DNA from: Spirosoma sp. SC4-14
GTDB taxonomy: Bacteria > Bacteroidota > Bacteroidia > Cytophagales > Spirosomataceae
Length of the DNA stretch: 64,000 bases
Direction: 5' to 3'
NCBI RefSeq assembly: GCF_037201965.1
Contig: NZ_CP147518.1
Coordinates: forward strand, 4,581,001-4,645,000
Of this stretch, positions 1 through 8,721 are shown piece after piece (positions within the stretch are counted from its first letter, which is position 1; every line of letters starts with the position of its first letter). Both the position numbers and the translations under genes were made by a program. Under the pieces are notes generated by a model. That model was not told where the DNA came from and ran no database searches. It saw only the letters and a list, made by a program, of their open reading frames with translations.

Positions 1-1066
1 TCAGATAATTGACCTTAAAAACCTTGGGAAGCAGTCCGCCATCTTCTCCCTGAATTGCATTATGCAGCCCCGGAAACTCAAACTGAAGCATTCCGACCGA
101 ATTCAAGGCATCTTTGATGGGCTGTAACCCCCAGGCAATAATCATGATCGTCAGCACCAGAAAGGGCGACCATGCCCGAATAAGCTGTCCAGCCGAATAG
201 GCCGTAACAGAAGGGAGGGTAGCCGCTGGTTCGTCCTCAAATCGCCAGATTGTTTTGGGTTTCCAGAACCGGAGAAAAATCATCAGACTGATAATTGAGC
301 CCAGACCCGCAATGACATCGGGCAGGGACGGCCCCAGAAAATTCGACGAAAAATACTGGAGAAAAGCAAACGTAAGTCCTGATACCAGAACCGCCGGGCC
401 AACCTCACGCGCTTTTTTAAATCCGGCAACAATCGTAACCAGATAAAACGGCAGCATGAGCGACAAAATCGGCAAGGTTCGACCTACCATCTGCGAAATG
501 GGAAGTTCGGGAATCCCCGACACCTGCGAAGCCACCGTAATGGGAATACCAATAGAGCCAAACGCCACCGGAGCTGTATTGGCAATTAAACAAATTCCGG
601 ACGCATAGAGCGGATTGAAGCCAAGCCCAACCAGCATGGCCGCCGTAATGGCCACCGGTGCGCCAAACCCGGCCGTTCCTTCCAGAAACGAACCAAATGA
701 AAAGGCGATCAACAACGCCTGCAACCGCCGGTCGGCCGTGATGGAGGCCATAAAGTGCTTGATAATCTCAAACTGACCGCTCCTGACGGTCAGGTTAAAG
801 AGAAATACGGCCATAATAACCAGCCAGCAAATTGGGAACAAGCCATAAATGGCTCCATGTGCAACGGATAGCATCGCCAGTTTTACGGGCATCCCATAGA
901 CCAGTATAGCAATAACGGCAGCAATTCCTGTTGCAATCAGACTGGCCTGATAGCCTTTCATCTTCCGGATAATCAGCGCCCAGAAAATGAACAGAATGGG
1001 CACCGCTGCAATCAGTACCGATAGTATAATATTGTTAAAGGGATCTGTTACCTGTTTCCAGACCAT
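1..1066 (-). CDS. L-lactate permease family transporter (LctP/LldP type), 3' part missing
   Basis: This is the N-terminal part (about 355 residues) of a polytopic membrane protein; the reading frame is open to the left edge of the window. The start is ATG at 1066. It begins MVWKQVTDPFNN and shows repeated hydrophobic helices and the family signature SFLEGTAGFGAPVAITAAM near residue 130, followed by NTAPVAFGSIG. These match the lactate permease family, which imports lactate or glycolate with protons across the inner membrane. It is divergent from the GntR regulator at 1261, and the shared 194-base intergenic region suggests that this regulator controls it. The true substrate could be another hydroxy acid, perhaps related to the catabolic operon downstream of the regulator. 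Confidence 0.88.
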   Translation of the reverse strand, partial: MVWKQVTDPFNNIILSVLIAAVPILFIFWALIIRKMKGYQASLIATGIAAVIAILVYGMPVKLAMLSVAHGAIYGLFPICWLVIMAVFLFNLTVRSGQFEIIKHFMASITADRRLQALLIAFSFGSFLEGTAGFGAPVAITAAMLVGLGFNPLYASGICLIANTAPVAFGSIGIPITVASQVSGIPELPISQMVGRTLPILSLMLPFYLVTIVAGFKKAREVGPAVLVSGLTFAFLQYFSSNFLGPSLPDVIAGLGSIISLMIFLRFWKPKTIWRFEDEPAATLPSVTAYSAGQLIRAWSPFLVLTIMIIAWGLQPIKDALNSVGMLQFEFPGLHNAIQGEDGGLLPKVFKVNYL

Positions 1067-1196
1067 GCAAGATGGGATCGTTAAAGGGTGGCAATGGTAC
1101 CAGTATTAAAGGCAACAATTTGATAAACTTAATTATTGATTCGCAAAATCCAATTAACTGGCAGCAGTTGACAGATGATCATGAAGAAGTAAAATA

Positions 1197-1216
1197 TTTT
1201 AGTACCTTTACTAAAA
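1197..1216. promoter_or_regulatory. perfect 8-bp inverted repeat in divergent promoter
   Basis: TTTTAGTA and TACTAAAA are separated by CCTT, giving a perfect palindromic site between the divergent permease and regulator genes. It is placed like an operator. Which protein binds it cannot be told from the sequence. Confidence 0.5.
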
Positions 1217-1247
1217 CTAGCTTAATTTGTTAATTATATACCTATAT

Positions 1248-1261
1248 TTTTGTTTACAAAA
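1248..1261. promoter_or_regulatory. putative GntR operator overlapping regulator start codon
   Basis: The 14-base site TTTTGTTTACAAAA has perfect 6-base arms around a 2-base spacer and includes the first base of the ATG at 1261. The identical site recurs at 2127-2140 ahead of the SusC operon. The stretch TATTTTTG at 1245-1252 also fits the Bacteroidota -7 promoter element TAnnTTTG, so binding here would block the promoter. Autoregulation by the adjacent GntR protein is inferred. Confidence 0.6.
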
Positions 1262-1899
1262 TGAAAGCTGATTCGTTAGCCAACAAAGTATATAGCGAGA
1301 TAAGACGTAAGATTCTATCGAACCAGTTAGTGGCTGGAACCCGGCTAAAAGAAGACCTGTGGGCCAAAAAAATGGAGGTTAACCGAATTGCCGTTCGCGA
1401 GGCCCTAACCCGATTGCAGGGAGAACAACTGGTGGTTTTTGGCGAGAAAGGCGGCTATTTCGTAAAATCACTAACTGCCAGCGACATACGGGAAATGCGG
1501 GAAATTCGGGAAATCCTTGAATTGGGCGCTATCCGGCTGGCTATCCAGAAAATTGACGATCAACAGATTACTAAACTCGAAGCCATCTGCGACGACTTTT
1601 CAGCAATGGTCGAGCGGGGGTATCTGAGTGGTGCCCTGGAAGCAGACATGAAATTCCATGAAACCCTGATCGATTCGGCTGGTAACAGCAAACTGATGGA
1701 TATTTACCAGATCAGCAACATTCCGCTATTTCATCAGAAAATTGGCAAAACGCAGATGCACATGGACGACTACGAACAAACCGACATGGAACACCGCCAA
1801 CTTGTTAAAGCCCTAAAGAATAAAGACTTACAACTAGCACAGGACACTTTAACCAAACACCTGATCCGGGGTGAAGTGTCATCCATCGATATTGACTGA
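1261..1899 (+). CDS. GntR family transcriptional regulator, FadR subfamily (FCD domain)
   Basis: This 212-residue protein has an N-terminal winged helix-turn-helix (about residues 5-70, with the conserved run VREALTRLQGEQLV) and an all-helical FCD ligand-binding domain (about residues 78-200). The metal or ligand site residues are visible as EADMKFHETL and, near the end, DMEHRQLVKAL. FadR-type proteins repress carboxylate or sugar-acid catabolism and are released by a small acid ligand. The start is set by the normal spacing to the winged helix. The gene lies between a divergent lactate-type permease and the SusC/D catabolic operon, and an identical palindrome lies before this gene and before SusC. 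It therefore likely controls the operon. Confidence 0.93.
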   Translation: MKADSLANKVYSEIRRKILSNQLVAGTRLKEDLWAKKMEVNRIAVREALTRLQGEQLVVFGEKGGYFVKSLTASDIREMREIREILELGAIRLAIQKIDDQQITKLEAICDDFSAMVERGYLSGALEADMKFHETLIDSAGNSKLMDIYQISNIPLFHQKIGKTQMHMDDYEQTDMEHRQLVKALKNKDLQLAQDTLTKHLIRGEVSSIDID

Positions 1900-1939
1900 T
1901 CGCTTAAGCTCCCATTAACCAACCTTTCCAGAAAAACTC

Positions 1940-1976
1940 AAGCAAGAAGGCCCGTTTACAATGGGCCTTCTTGCTT
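1940..1976 (+). terminator. rho-independent terminator of the GntR gene
   Basis: A perfect 14-bp stem (1940-1953 with 1963-1976, core AAGAAGGCCC/GGGCCTTCTT) closes a 9-base loop 40 bases after the stop codon. The T-tract is weak (TTGCTTATTA). Confidence 0.75.
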
Positions 1977-2126
1977 ATTAGCTCATTCGTCAACAACAAA
2001 AGGAGGTATCTGCGCCCGCAGGCCACAGCTGGCTGCTTTGTAAACAGATTATAACTGTCAAAAGCCTACTAACCTTCATGGAGCAGGGTCTTAAACTGCC
2101 AGGACAAAAAATAATTTCAAAATTTT

Positions 2127-2140
2127 TTTTGTTTACAAAA
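2127..2140. promoter_or_regulatory. second putative GntR operator, SusC operon
   Basis: This site is identical over 14 bases to the one at 1248-1261. A looser copy, ATTTGTAATCAAAA, follows at 2150-2163, 23 bases further on (about two helical turns). TTTATTTG at 2147-2154 could serve as a weak -7 element. The pair may let the regulator bind cooperatively. Confidence 0.6.
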
Positions 2141-2233
2141 TTACCTTTTATTTGTAATCAAAATTCAACCATAGGGCGTAATACAACTCCCTTACCCTCC
2201 ACATAAATCCGATCAGTAAGCCAATTTCTAATT

Positions 2234-2257
2234 CCACAGTTGCTCATTGCACTGTGG
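2234..2257 (+). other. hairpin in SusC 5' leader
   Basis: CCACAG pairs with CTGTGG, and inside it TGC pairs with GCA around loop TCATT, with one bulged T. It lies about 170 bases before the SusC start. It may be an operator or an RNA element; it has no T-tract after it. Confidence 0.35.
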
Positions 2258-2425
2258 GTAGTAAAAGCAATGTGATCATGCAACCGATACGATTTTTAAC
2301 TAAAGACTGAGTAGTTGGAGCCATTCTACAAGTAACCTGAACAGAATGCGCTGAGCGTATGAGTACGAAACGGAATTTGCCAATAAACCTCCATAAACGC
2401 GTAACTCTTTTACAAAAACTAAATT

Positions 2426-5400
2426 ATGACCTACTCACTACGTCTGCGAAAACAAAAATTGTGCATGCTGCTCCTGGGCATGCTCTCGGCCGTTCTCGTT
2501 AACGGACAAAACCTGATTTCTGGTAAAGTTATTGGTGCCGAAGACCAGCAACCGATTCCCGGTGCCAACGTACTGGTCAAAGGAAGCACATCCAGTGGAA
2601 CCTCAACCGATGCCGACGGTAGTTTTACGCTCACCGTTCCGGTCAATGCCAGCCTTGTGGTGTCGTATATCGGCTATCAGACCCAGGAACTTGCGGTTGG
2701 GGCACAAACAAACCTTACTATTGCACTGGCTCCGGCCGCAACATCGCTCAGCGAAGTAGTTGTAACAGGCTATACGTCAGAGAAAAAGAAAGACATTACG
2801 GGTTCGGTTTCGATTGTCGACATGAAGGCTCTAAAATCGATTCCGGCAGGCTCGGCTGTGCAGGCGTTACAGGGTCAGGCTCCAGGAGTGAACATCATTA
2901 ATTCGGGAGCACCCGGCAGCAGCAGCAATATTTTCATTCGGGGCATTAGCTCCTTTGGCAGCACGAAACCGCTGGTTCTGATCGATGGGGTTCAGGCCGA
3001 ACTGAACGACGTCAGCTCCAGTGATATTGAATCGATTCAGGTGCTGAAAGACGCCGGAGCTGCGGCCATCTATGGCGTGCGGGGGTCCTCTAACGGTGTT
3101 ATTATTGTTACCACCAAAAAAGGCAAATCGGGCGCACCAACCATTGCCTACGACGCCTATTATGGCACTCAGGTTCCATTGCAGGGCAACGTATTTAACC
3201 TGATGAATTCGCAGGATTTTGCCCGGCTAACCAAAGTTGCCTACCCAACTACGGGCCTGTTTCAGAACGGTTTACCCGACTACACCTACCGGGGCCCTGG
3301 CGCAACGGGTGTTGGCAATGAAGGCGATGCAGCCGTAGATCCGTCGAAGTATAATTTCGACGCTACCAATCCGGCCAACAACTACCTGATTCAGAAAGTC
3401 AATAAAAATGGGACAGACTGGTTTCATGAACTCTTCAAAGCGGCCCCCATCACCAGTCATAACCTCACGGCCAGTGGCGGCACCGACAAGTCGAACTACA
3501 TGGTTTCGCTAAACTATTTCAACCAGCAGGGCACCATGCTGAAAAGCTATCTGAAACGCTATTCGGGACGGGTCAATACGCAGTTTAAGATCAAGAATAA
3601 CGTTCGTATCGGCGAAAACGCGTACTTCTTTTACAAGCAAAACCCAACTTTCGACAACCTGAGCAGCGGTAACCCCATTGCCTGGACTTACCGTGCCATG
3701 CCGATTATTCCGGTCTATGACATCAAAGGTAATTACGGCGGCACCTTCGATGGTCCTGAACTGGGTAGCTCTTCCAACCCGGTAGCCGTTCAGATGAATA
3801 CGGTCAACAACAAAAGCAATGCCTGGGATGTGGTAGGCAATGTGTTTGCCGAAGTCGATTTCCTGAAGCACTTCACGGCTCGCACCAGTTTTAGTGGCAC
3901 CATCGACAATCAGTACGCAACCAACTTCACCTTTACACCCTACAACAATTCGGAGGGCAACACCAATCCAAATTCGTTTGCCGAAACCGCGCTGTATAAC
4001 AGCAACACCATGTGGACCAACACGCTGGCCTACAACAATCAGCTTGGTAAACATAGCGTGAAAGCCATCGTCGGTTCCGAAGCAATCCGCAACTATGGCC
4101 GGGCCGTAACGGCATCGAGCAGCGGGTATTTTTCTTCTAATTTCGATTACCTGACGCTTACCAACGGAACCTCAAACGTAACCAATACGAGTAGCGCCTA
4201 CGAAAATACCTTGTTCTCATTGTTTGGCCGGGTCGACTATTCATTCGATGAAAAATACCTGGTGGGTGTAACCGTCCGCAGAGATGGCTCATCGCAGTTT
4301 GGTTCGCAGCGCCGGTTCGGTACGTTTCCTTCGGTTTCGGCAGCCTGGCGGATCAGCAGTGAAGCCTTCATGAAAAACATCTCGTGGCTCAACGACCTGA
4401 AAGTACGGGCCAGTTATGGCGTTTTGGGTTCGCAAAATAACGTCAGCCCACAAAATGCCTTTACGCTTTTTGGCGGTTCGTTCTACGATGCTTATTATGA
4501 CATTGCAGGGGCCGGTAAAATTGTTCAGGGATTTACCCAAACCAACATTGGCAACCCCAACACGGGCTGGGAAGAAAACGTTATGACCAACGTGGGCTTC
4601 GATGCAACCCTGTTCAACAAACTCGACCTGTCCATAGAATACTATAAGAAGTCGATCAATGGCCTGTTGTTTCCCCAGACTCTGCCTGCTACCGTTGGTG
4701 GTGCTACGGCACCTACGGTTAATGTAGGCGATATTCAGAATAAAGGTTTCGACATTGGCCTTACGTATAGAGGTACCGTTAATAGCGATCTTCATTTCAC
4801 CCTTGGTGCCAACATTACCACCTACAACAACAGAGTCGTAAGTATTCCGTCGCCGGGTTATTTCGAAACTGCCAATACGCAGAACCTGGGCAACGTCATC
4901 CGCAATCAGGTTGGCCAGCCAGTCAGTTCGTTCTTCGGCTATAAAGTCATTGGCCTCTTCAACAGCGATGCCGAAGTGGCCGCTGCGCCTACTCAGAGTG
5001 GGGCCGCTCCTGGTCGTTTCAAATACCAGGACATTAATGGCGACGGTAAAATCGACGCCAGTGACCGCACGTTTCTCGGTAGCCCGAATCCCGATTTCAC
5101 CTATGGTCTGAATCTGGGGCTAACGTATAAGCGCTTCGATTTCTCGACAACGCTCTACGGTTCGCAGGGCAATGAGATTTATAATACCGTCAAGTCGTTC
5201 ACGCACTTCTTCAGCACGTATGTAGGTGCCAAGAGCAACGACCTGCTAAATGCCTGGACACCCGAAAACACCAATACCGCTATTCCGAAGGTTGAGTCGA
5301 CGGGTTCGTTTAGTTCGTCGGGGGTTTCCAACTCGTTTTATGTCGAGAATGGTTCCTTTCTGAAAATGCGCTCGCTAATCATTGGCTATACCGTAAGTCC

Positions 5401-5590
5401 ACAACTACTTCGGAAAGTTGGGTTGAACAAAGTTCGGGTCTACGCACAGGGAGCCAACCTGTTTATGATTACCAACTACAGCGGCCTCGATCCTGAGGTA
5501 AGCGGAGTAAGTTCGGCCTTTGGCGTCGACTATGCCAACTATCCGAGCAATCAGAAAAACTACATCCTGGGTCTTAACATCTCTTTTTAA
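2426..5590 (+). CDS. SusC/RagA family TonB-linked outer membrane receptor
   Basis: The 1054-residue protein is an outer-membrane TonB-dependent channel. It has a signal peptide ending near VLVNGQ, a carboxypeptidase-regulatory-like domain (about residues 30-105), a TonB-box-like run EVVVTGY, a plug domain (about 120-225, with IFIRGISSFG and PLVLIDGVQ) and a 22-stranded barrel ending in LNISF with a terminal aromatic residue. Such proteins pair with a SusD lipoprotein to take up oligosaccharides or other large nutrients. The SusD partner follows after 24 bases. The operon context of amidohydrolase, sugar-acid and amino-sugar genes suggests a glycan or glycoconjugate ligand, which the sequence does not identify. 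Confidence 0.95.
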   Translation: MTYSLRLRKQKLCMLLLGMLSAVLVNGQNLISGKVIGAEDQQPIPGANVLVKGSTSSGTSTDADGSFTLTVPVNASLVVSYIGYQTQELAVGAQTNLTIALAPAATSLSEVVVTGYTSEKKKDITGSVSIVDMKALKSIPAGSAVQALQGQAPGVNIINSGAPGSSSNIFIRGISSFGSTKPLVLIDGVQAELNDVSSSDIESIQVLKDAGAAAIYGVRGSSNGVIIVTTKKGKSGAPTIAYDAYYGTQVPLQGNVFNLMNSQDFARLTKVAYPTTGLFQNGLPDYTYRGPGATGVGNEGDAAVDPSKYNFDATNPANNYLIQKVNKNGTDWFHELFKAAPITSHNLTASGGTDKSNYMVSLNYFNQQGTMLKSYLKRYSGRVNTQFKIKNNVRIGENAYFFYKQNPTFDNLSSGNPIAWTYRAMPIIPVYDIKGNYGGTFDGPELGSSSNPVAVQMNTVNNKSNAWDVVGNVFAEVDFLKHFTARTSFSGTIDNQYATNFTFTPYNNSEGNTNPNSFAETALYNSNTMWTNTLAYNNQLGKHSVKAIVGSEAIRNYGRAVTASSSGYFSSNFDYLTLTNGTSNVTNTSSAYENTLFSLFGRVDYSFDEKYLVGVTVRRDGSSQFGSQRRFGTFPSVSAAWRISSEAFMKNISWLNDLKVRASYGVLGSQNNVSPQNAFTLFGGSFYDAYYDIAGAGKIVQGFTQTNIGNPNTGWEENVMTNVGFDATLFNKLDLSIEYYKKSINGLLFPQTLPATVGGATAPTVNVGDIQNKGFDIGLTYRGTVNSDLHFTLGANITTYNNRVVSIPSPGYFETANTQNLGNVIRNQVGQPVSSFFGYKVIGLFNSDAEVAAAPTQSGAAPGRFKYQDINGDGKIDASDRTFLGSPNPDFTYGLNLGLTYKRFDFSTTLYGSQGNEIYNTVKSFTHFFSTYVGAKSNDLLNAWTPENTNTAIPKVESTGSFSSSGVSNSFYVENGSFLKMRSLIIGYTVSPQLLRKVGLNKVRVYAQGANLFMITNYSGLDPEVSGVSSAFGVDYANYPSNQKNYILGLNISF

Positions 5591-5614
5591 AAATACCTCA
5601 AACCGCCATCGATC

Positions 5615-7405
5615 ATGAATTATAAGCACATACTTGTCAGCTTATCGTGTTGCCTGGTATTTTTAACAGCAACAAATTCCTGCACAAAGGAATACCTCGA
5701 AGTACAGGCTATTGGTGCCACCAGCGAATCGACGCTGGCCAACAAAGCGGGGGTTAACGGCCTGCTCGTGGGTGCCTACTCCCTCCTCGACGGTTGGGGG
5801 GTTCCGAACACTACCTATTATTTTATTGGGGTCAGCAACTGGATTTATGGGGGCGTCACCTCCGACGATGCCCACACGGGCACCCAGGCCTCAGCCCTGC
5901 CACCAATGGAGTCGGTAGAAAGTTATAACTACGACCCAACGATGGCTCCCTTCAACAACAAATGGATTGTGTTGTATGCGGGTGTGCAACGAGCCAACGA
6001 CGTACTTCGGGTGCTGGCTCAGGTAAAGGACAACTCCTTAACCGAAGCCGAAGCCCTTCAGATTAAAGCCGAAGCTACATTTCTGCGGGCGGTCTATCAT
6101 TTTGAAGCAGCTAAACTCTGGGAAAACGTTCCGTACGTCGACCAAACCATCAGCTATGCCAATGGGAACTACAATGTAGCGAACACGGCATCGGTCTGGT
6201 CGAAACTGGAGGCCGATTTTAAATTTGCCGCCGATAACCTCAGCGCTACCAAGTCGGATGTAGGGCGAGCCAATAGCTGGGCAGCCAAAGCGTTTCTGGC
6301 CAAAGTATATATGTTTCAGGATAAATATACCGACGCCAAACCGTTACTTGACGACATTATCGCCAATGGTGTAACGGCTTCGGGCACTAAATATGCGCTG
6401 GTCAATTTTGCCGACAACTTCAATCCGCTGAAAAAGAACAGTGCCGAGTCAGTTTTTGCGGTCCAGATGTCGATCGATCAAACCTACCAGAACGGCAACT
6501 ACGGCGATGCACTCAACTTTCCAATGGGCGGCCCCGCCACCTGCTGCGGTGCCTATCAGCCGTCGTTTAGCCTCGTCAACTCCTACAAAACGGACCCCAA
6601 CACGGGATTACCTCTGCTAACCTCATTCAACGATTCGGACATCACCAACGATCAGGGGATCGAAAGCAGTGCCCCCTTTACGCCCTATGCCGGCACGCTC
6701 GATGCACGACTCGACTGGACGGTTGGCCGCCGGGGTATTCCGTACCTCGACTGGGGAAATCACCCTGGCAAAGCCTGGATTCGAGTGCAATCGGTAGCGG
6801 GTCCGTATAGTCCCATCAAAACCATCTACTATCAGGCGGCTCAGGCAACAACGTCGCTGTATTCGCGCTGGACCTCCAACAACTACACCATGATTCGTTT
6901 TGCCGATGTGCTGCTGTGGGCGGCTGAAGTGGAAGTAGAAATTGGTTCGCTGGCCAAAGCACAGGACTATGTCAATCAGGTTCGGGCGCGGGCAGCTAAT
7001 CCGGCTGGCTGGGTGAAGAAGTATATCGATCCCACGGCCCCATTAAAAGGATACACAACTGAGCCAGCAGCCAACTACAAAGTGGGTCTCTACACAGATC
7101 AGTTTGTGGCCAATGGTAAGGATTTCGCCCGTGAAGCCGTTCGGTTCGAGCGTAAACTGGAACTGGCAATGGAAGGCCACCGCTTCTTCGACCTGCGTCG
7201 CTGGGACAACGGCACTGGCTACATGGCCAGTACACTGAATGCCTATGTTCAGCACGAAACGTCGATACCGGGCTATGATTTCACCTACATGAAAGGAGCC
7301 ATGTTTACGAAAGGAAAAAATGAACTCTATCCGATCCCACAAGCCCAGATTGACCTCAGTGTGGTGAACGGCGCACCTATGTTAAAACAAAACCCTGGAT
7401 ACTAA
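5615..7405 (+). CDS. RagB/SusD family nutrient-uptake outer membrane lipoprotein
   Basis: The protein has 596 residues with a lipoprotein signal (lipobox ATNSC at residues 19-23), so it is probably lipid-anchored on the cell surface as the lid of the SusC channel. TPR-like helices lie in the N-terminal half (ADNLSATKSDVGRANSWAAK). The typical SusD C-terminal region is present (REAVRFERKLELAMEGHRF, then DLRRWD and ELYPIPQAQI). It lies 24 bases downstream of SusC and is followed by a strong terminator at 7431. Some of the transcription may therefore stop here, uncoupling binding proteins from the enzymes downstream. Confidence 0.95.
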   Translation: MNYKHILVSLSCCLVFLTATNSCTKEYLEVQAIGATSESTLANKAGVNGLLVGAYSLLDGWGVPNTTYYFIGVSNWIYGGVTSDDAHTGTQASALPPMESVESYNYDPTMAPFNNKWIVLYAGVQRANDVLRVLAQVKDNSLTEAEALQIKAEATFLRAVYHFEAAKLWENVPYVDQTISYANGNYNVANTASVWSKLEADFKFAADNLSATKSDVGRANSWAAKAFLAKVYMFQDKYTDAKPLLDDIIANGVTASGTKYALVNFADNFNPLKKNSAESVFAVQMSIDQTYQNGNYGDALNFPMGGPATCCGAYQPSFSLVNSYKTDPNTGLPLLTSFNDSDITNDQGIESSAPFTPYAGTLDARLDWTVGRRGIPYLDWGNHPGKAWIRVQSVAGPYSPIKTIYYQAAQATTSLYSRWTSNNYTMIRFADVLLWAAEVEVEIGSLAKAQDYVNQVRARAANPAGWVKKYIDPTAPLKGYTTEPAANYKVGLYTDQFVANGKDFAREAVRFERKLELAMEGHRFFDLRRWDNGTGYMASTLNAYVQHETSIPGYDFTYMKGAMFTKGKNELYPIPQAQIDLSVVNGAPMLKQNPGY

Positions 7406-7430
7406 GCCAATAGAACGCCGATCTTTATGA

Positions 7431-7478
7431 TTTTTATGGTGTGTTCTGATTTCCCGCGATCAGAACACATCATAAAAA
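7431..7478 (+). terminator. strong hairpin terminator after SusD
   Basis: Twenty-base arms (7431-7450 and 7459-7478) pair fully with one G-U pair around an 8-base loop. The stem contains TGTGTTCTGAT and ends in A/T runs, so it may work on both strands. It argues against any start codon for the next gene before 7479. Confidence 0.85.
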
Positions 7479-7531
7479 ACTGTCGGTCTACCGGTGCCGC
7501 GTTGCTTTATCCGGTTCAAAACATTAACTGT

Positions 7532-8338
7532 ATGTTGTTTTACGCATCCACCTATCAGACTATTCAGCAGGTAAAAACAGACACTGTTGTGGTGCTTCCC
7601 CTCGGAGCTATCGAGCAGCACGGCCCTCACCTGTCGGTTTCGACGGATACGGACATTGTTACCCGAATGGCCCAGGAAGTCGAAAAAGCCCTTCCCGACA
7701 CCGTTCTGCTTTGCCCTACGCTACCGGTCGGCTCCAGCCACCATCACCTGTCGTTTGGCGGCACGCTAAGTCTTGCGCCGGAACTCTACACGCAGGTGGT
7801 AACCAATCTGGTTGAATCGCTGGTTATGAGCGGGCATCAGCGAATTGTGTTGCTCAATGGACACGGTGGCAACATCACCCCCGTCAAACAGGCATTGGCT
7901 GTTCTGAGTAAACAGTTCGACGCGAGTCATCAGCCAACCATCGCATTAGCTACCTATTGGGAAGTGGGTGGAAAAGCATTTGCAGGCTCGGCACCCATGG
8001 AAAGCCCGGCGCTGAGTCATGCCTGCGAATACGAAACCAGCCTGATGCTTCATCTTTTCCCCGAAAAAGTCTGGATGGATCGGGTAGAGCGGGCCCAGCG
8101 GCCCGAACGAAATGGCTACATCGGCTGGGAAGACGATGAGCCTTACCGGGGTGTTACGGTCTTTAAACAAACCGCCTTTATCTCCAGCAATGGCAGCAGT
8201 GGCGAACCCCAGCTTGGTACTGCCAAAAAAGGCAAACACCTGTTCGATCAGGCACTGGCTGGATTGATCCAGTTTCTGGAATCGTTTAAAAACTGGCCAT
8301 TATCCGAAAACCTGACAACAAAACCATGCGTAAAATAG
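7532..8338 (+). CDS. creatininase family amidohydrolase
   Basis: This 268-residue protein belongs to the creatininase/mycofactocin-MftE-like metal amidohydrolase family. The metal-binding motifs are all visible: EQHGPH (E28, H30), DTD (39-41), the loop NGHGGN and CEYETS. The family hydrolyses cyclic or linear amide bonds, for example creatinine or formamide intermediates. The frame is open from 7427, but that part lies in a terminator hairpin. ATG at 7532 gives the normal family N-terminus. It is the first enzyme of a tightly packed run with RidA (13-base overlap). An amide- or lactam-containing substrate would fit, but the exact reaction is unknown. Confidence 0.88.
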   Translation: MLFYASTYQTIQQVKTDTVVVLPLGAIEQHGPHLSVSTDTDIVTRMAQEVEKALPDTVLLCPTLPVGSSHHHLSFGGTLSLAPELYTQVVTNLVESLVMSGHQRIVLLNGHGGNITPVKQALAVLSKQFDASHQPTIALATYWEVGGKAFAGSAPMESPALSHACEYETSLMLHLFPEKVWMDRVERAQRPERNGYIGWEDDEPYRGVTVFKQTAFISSNGSSGEPQLGTAKKGKHLFDQALAGLIQFLESFKNWPLSENLTTKPCVK

Positions 8339-8718
8339 AAATCAAGCATCCCGACAAAGCCATTAACACAGGCGCTTACTCGGCCGGTGTCTTAGTCGGC
8401 GATTTGCTGTTTATCAGTGGACAAGGCCCTCTGGATCTGACAACGGGCGACGTAAAACACGGTACCATTGAGGAAGAAACCCTACTGACCCTGTCGCACA
8501 TTCGGGCAATTGTAGAAGCGGCCGGTGGCACCATCGATGACATTGTAAAATGTACGGTGCATCTGGAAGACATTCGGGAGTTTGATCGCTACGATGTGGC
8601 TTACGGCTCGTTCTTTACCGGCATTCGTCCGGCCCGCACCACGGTTCAGTCAGTTTTGTCGGATGGAATCAGGATCGAGATCGACGCCATTGCTCGTATT
8701 ACGGCTAAACAAGCTTAA
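8326..8718 (+). CDS. RidA family (YjgF/UK114) deaminase
   Basis: The 130-residue protein spans the whole RidA fold. It has the usual N-terminal run (INTGAYSAGVLVGDLLFISG) and the active-site arginine in RPARTTVQ, which marks proteins able to hydrolyse enamines or imines released by PLP or amine-forming enzymes. It overlaps the creatininase-like gene by 13 bases and lies 3 bases before the dehydrogenase, so the genes are likely translationally linked. In this operon it may deaminate an imine or aminoacrylate intermediate of the pathway rather than act as a general housekeeping protein. Confidence 0.92.
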   Translation: MRKIEIKHPDKAINTGAYSAGVLVGDLLFISGQGPLDLTTGDVKHGTIEEETLLTLSHIRAIVEAAGGTIDDIVKCTVHLEDIREFDRYDVAYGSFFTGIRPARTTVQSVLSDGIRIEIDAIARITAKQA

Positions 8719-8721
8719 CGC

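Larger units (their letters stand above)
1900..2425. other. intergenic leader region before the SusC operon
   Basis: These 526 bases hold no convincing gene. They contain the terminator at 1940-1976, the second GntR-type site at 2127-2140, a looser copy at 2150-2163 and a hairpin at 2234-2257, followed by a long untranslated leader up to the SusC start. Confidence 0.7.

Noticed and set aside
7427..7531. N-terminal extension of the creatininase-like protein
   Set aside because: The region forms the SusD terminator hairpin, and the family N-terminus fits ATG 7532.
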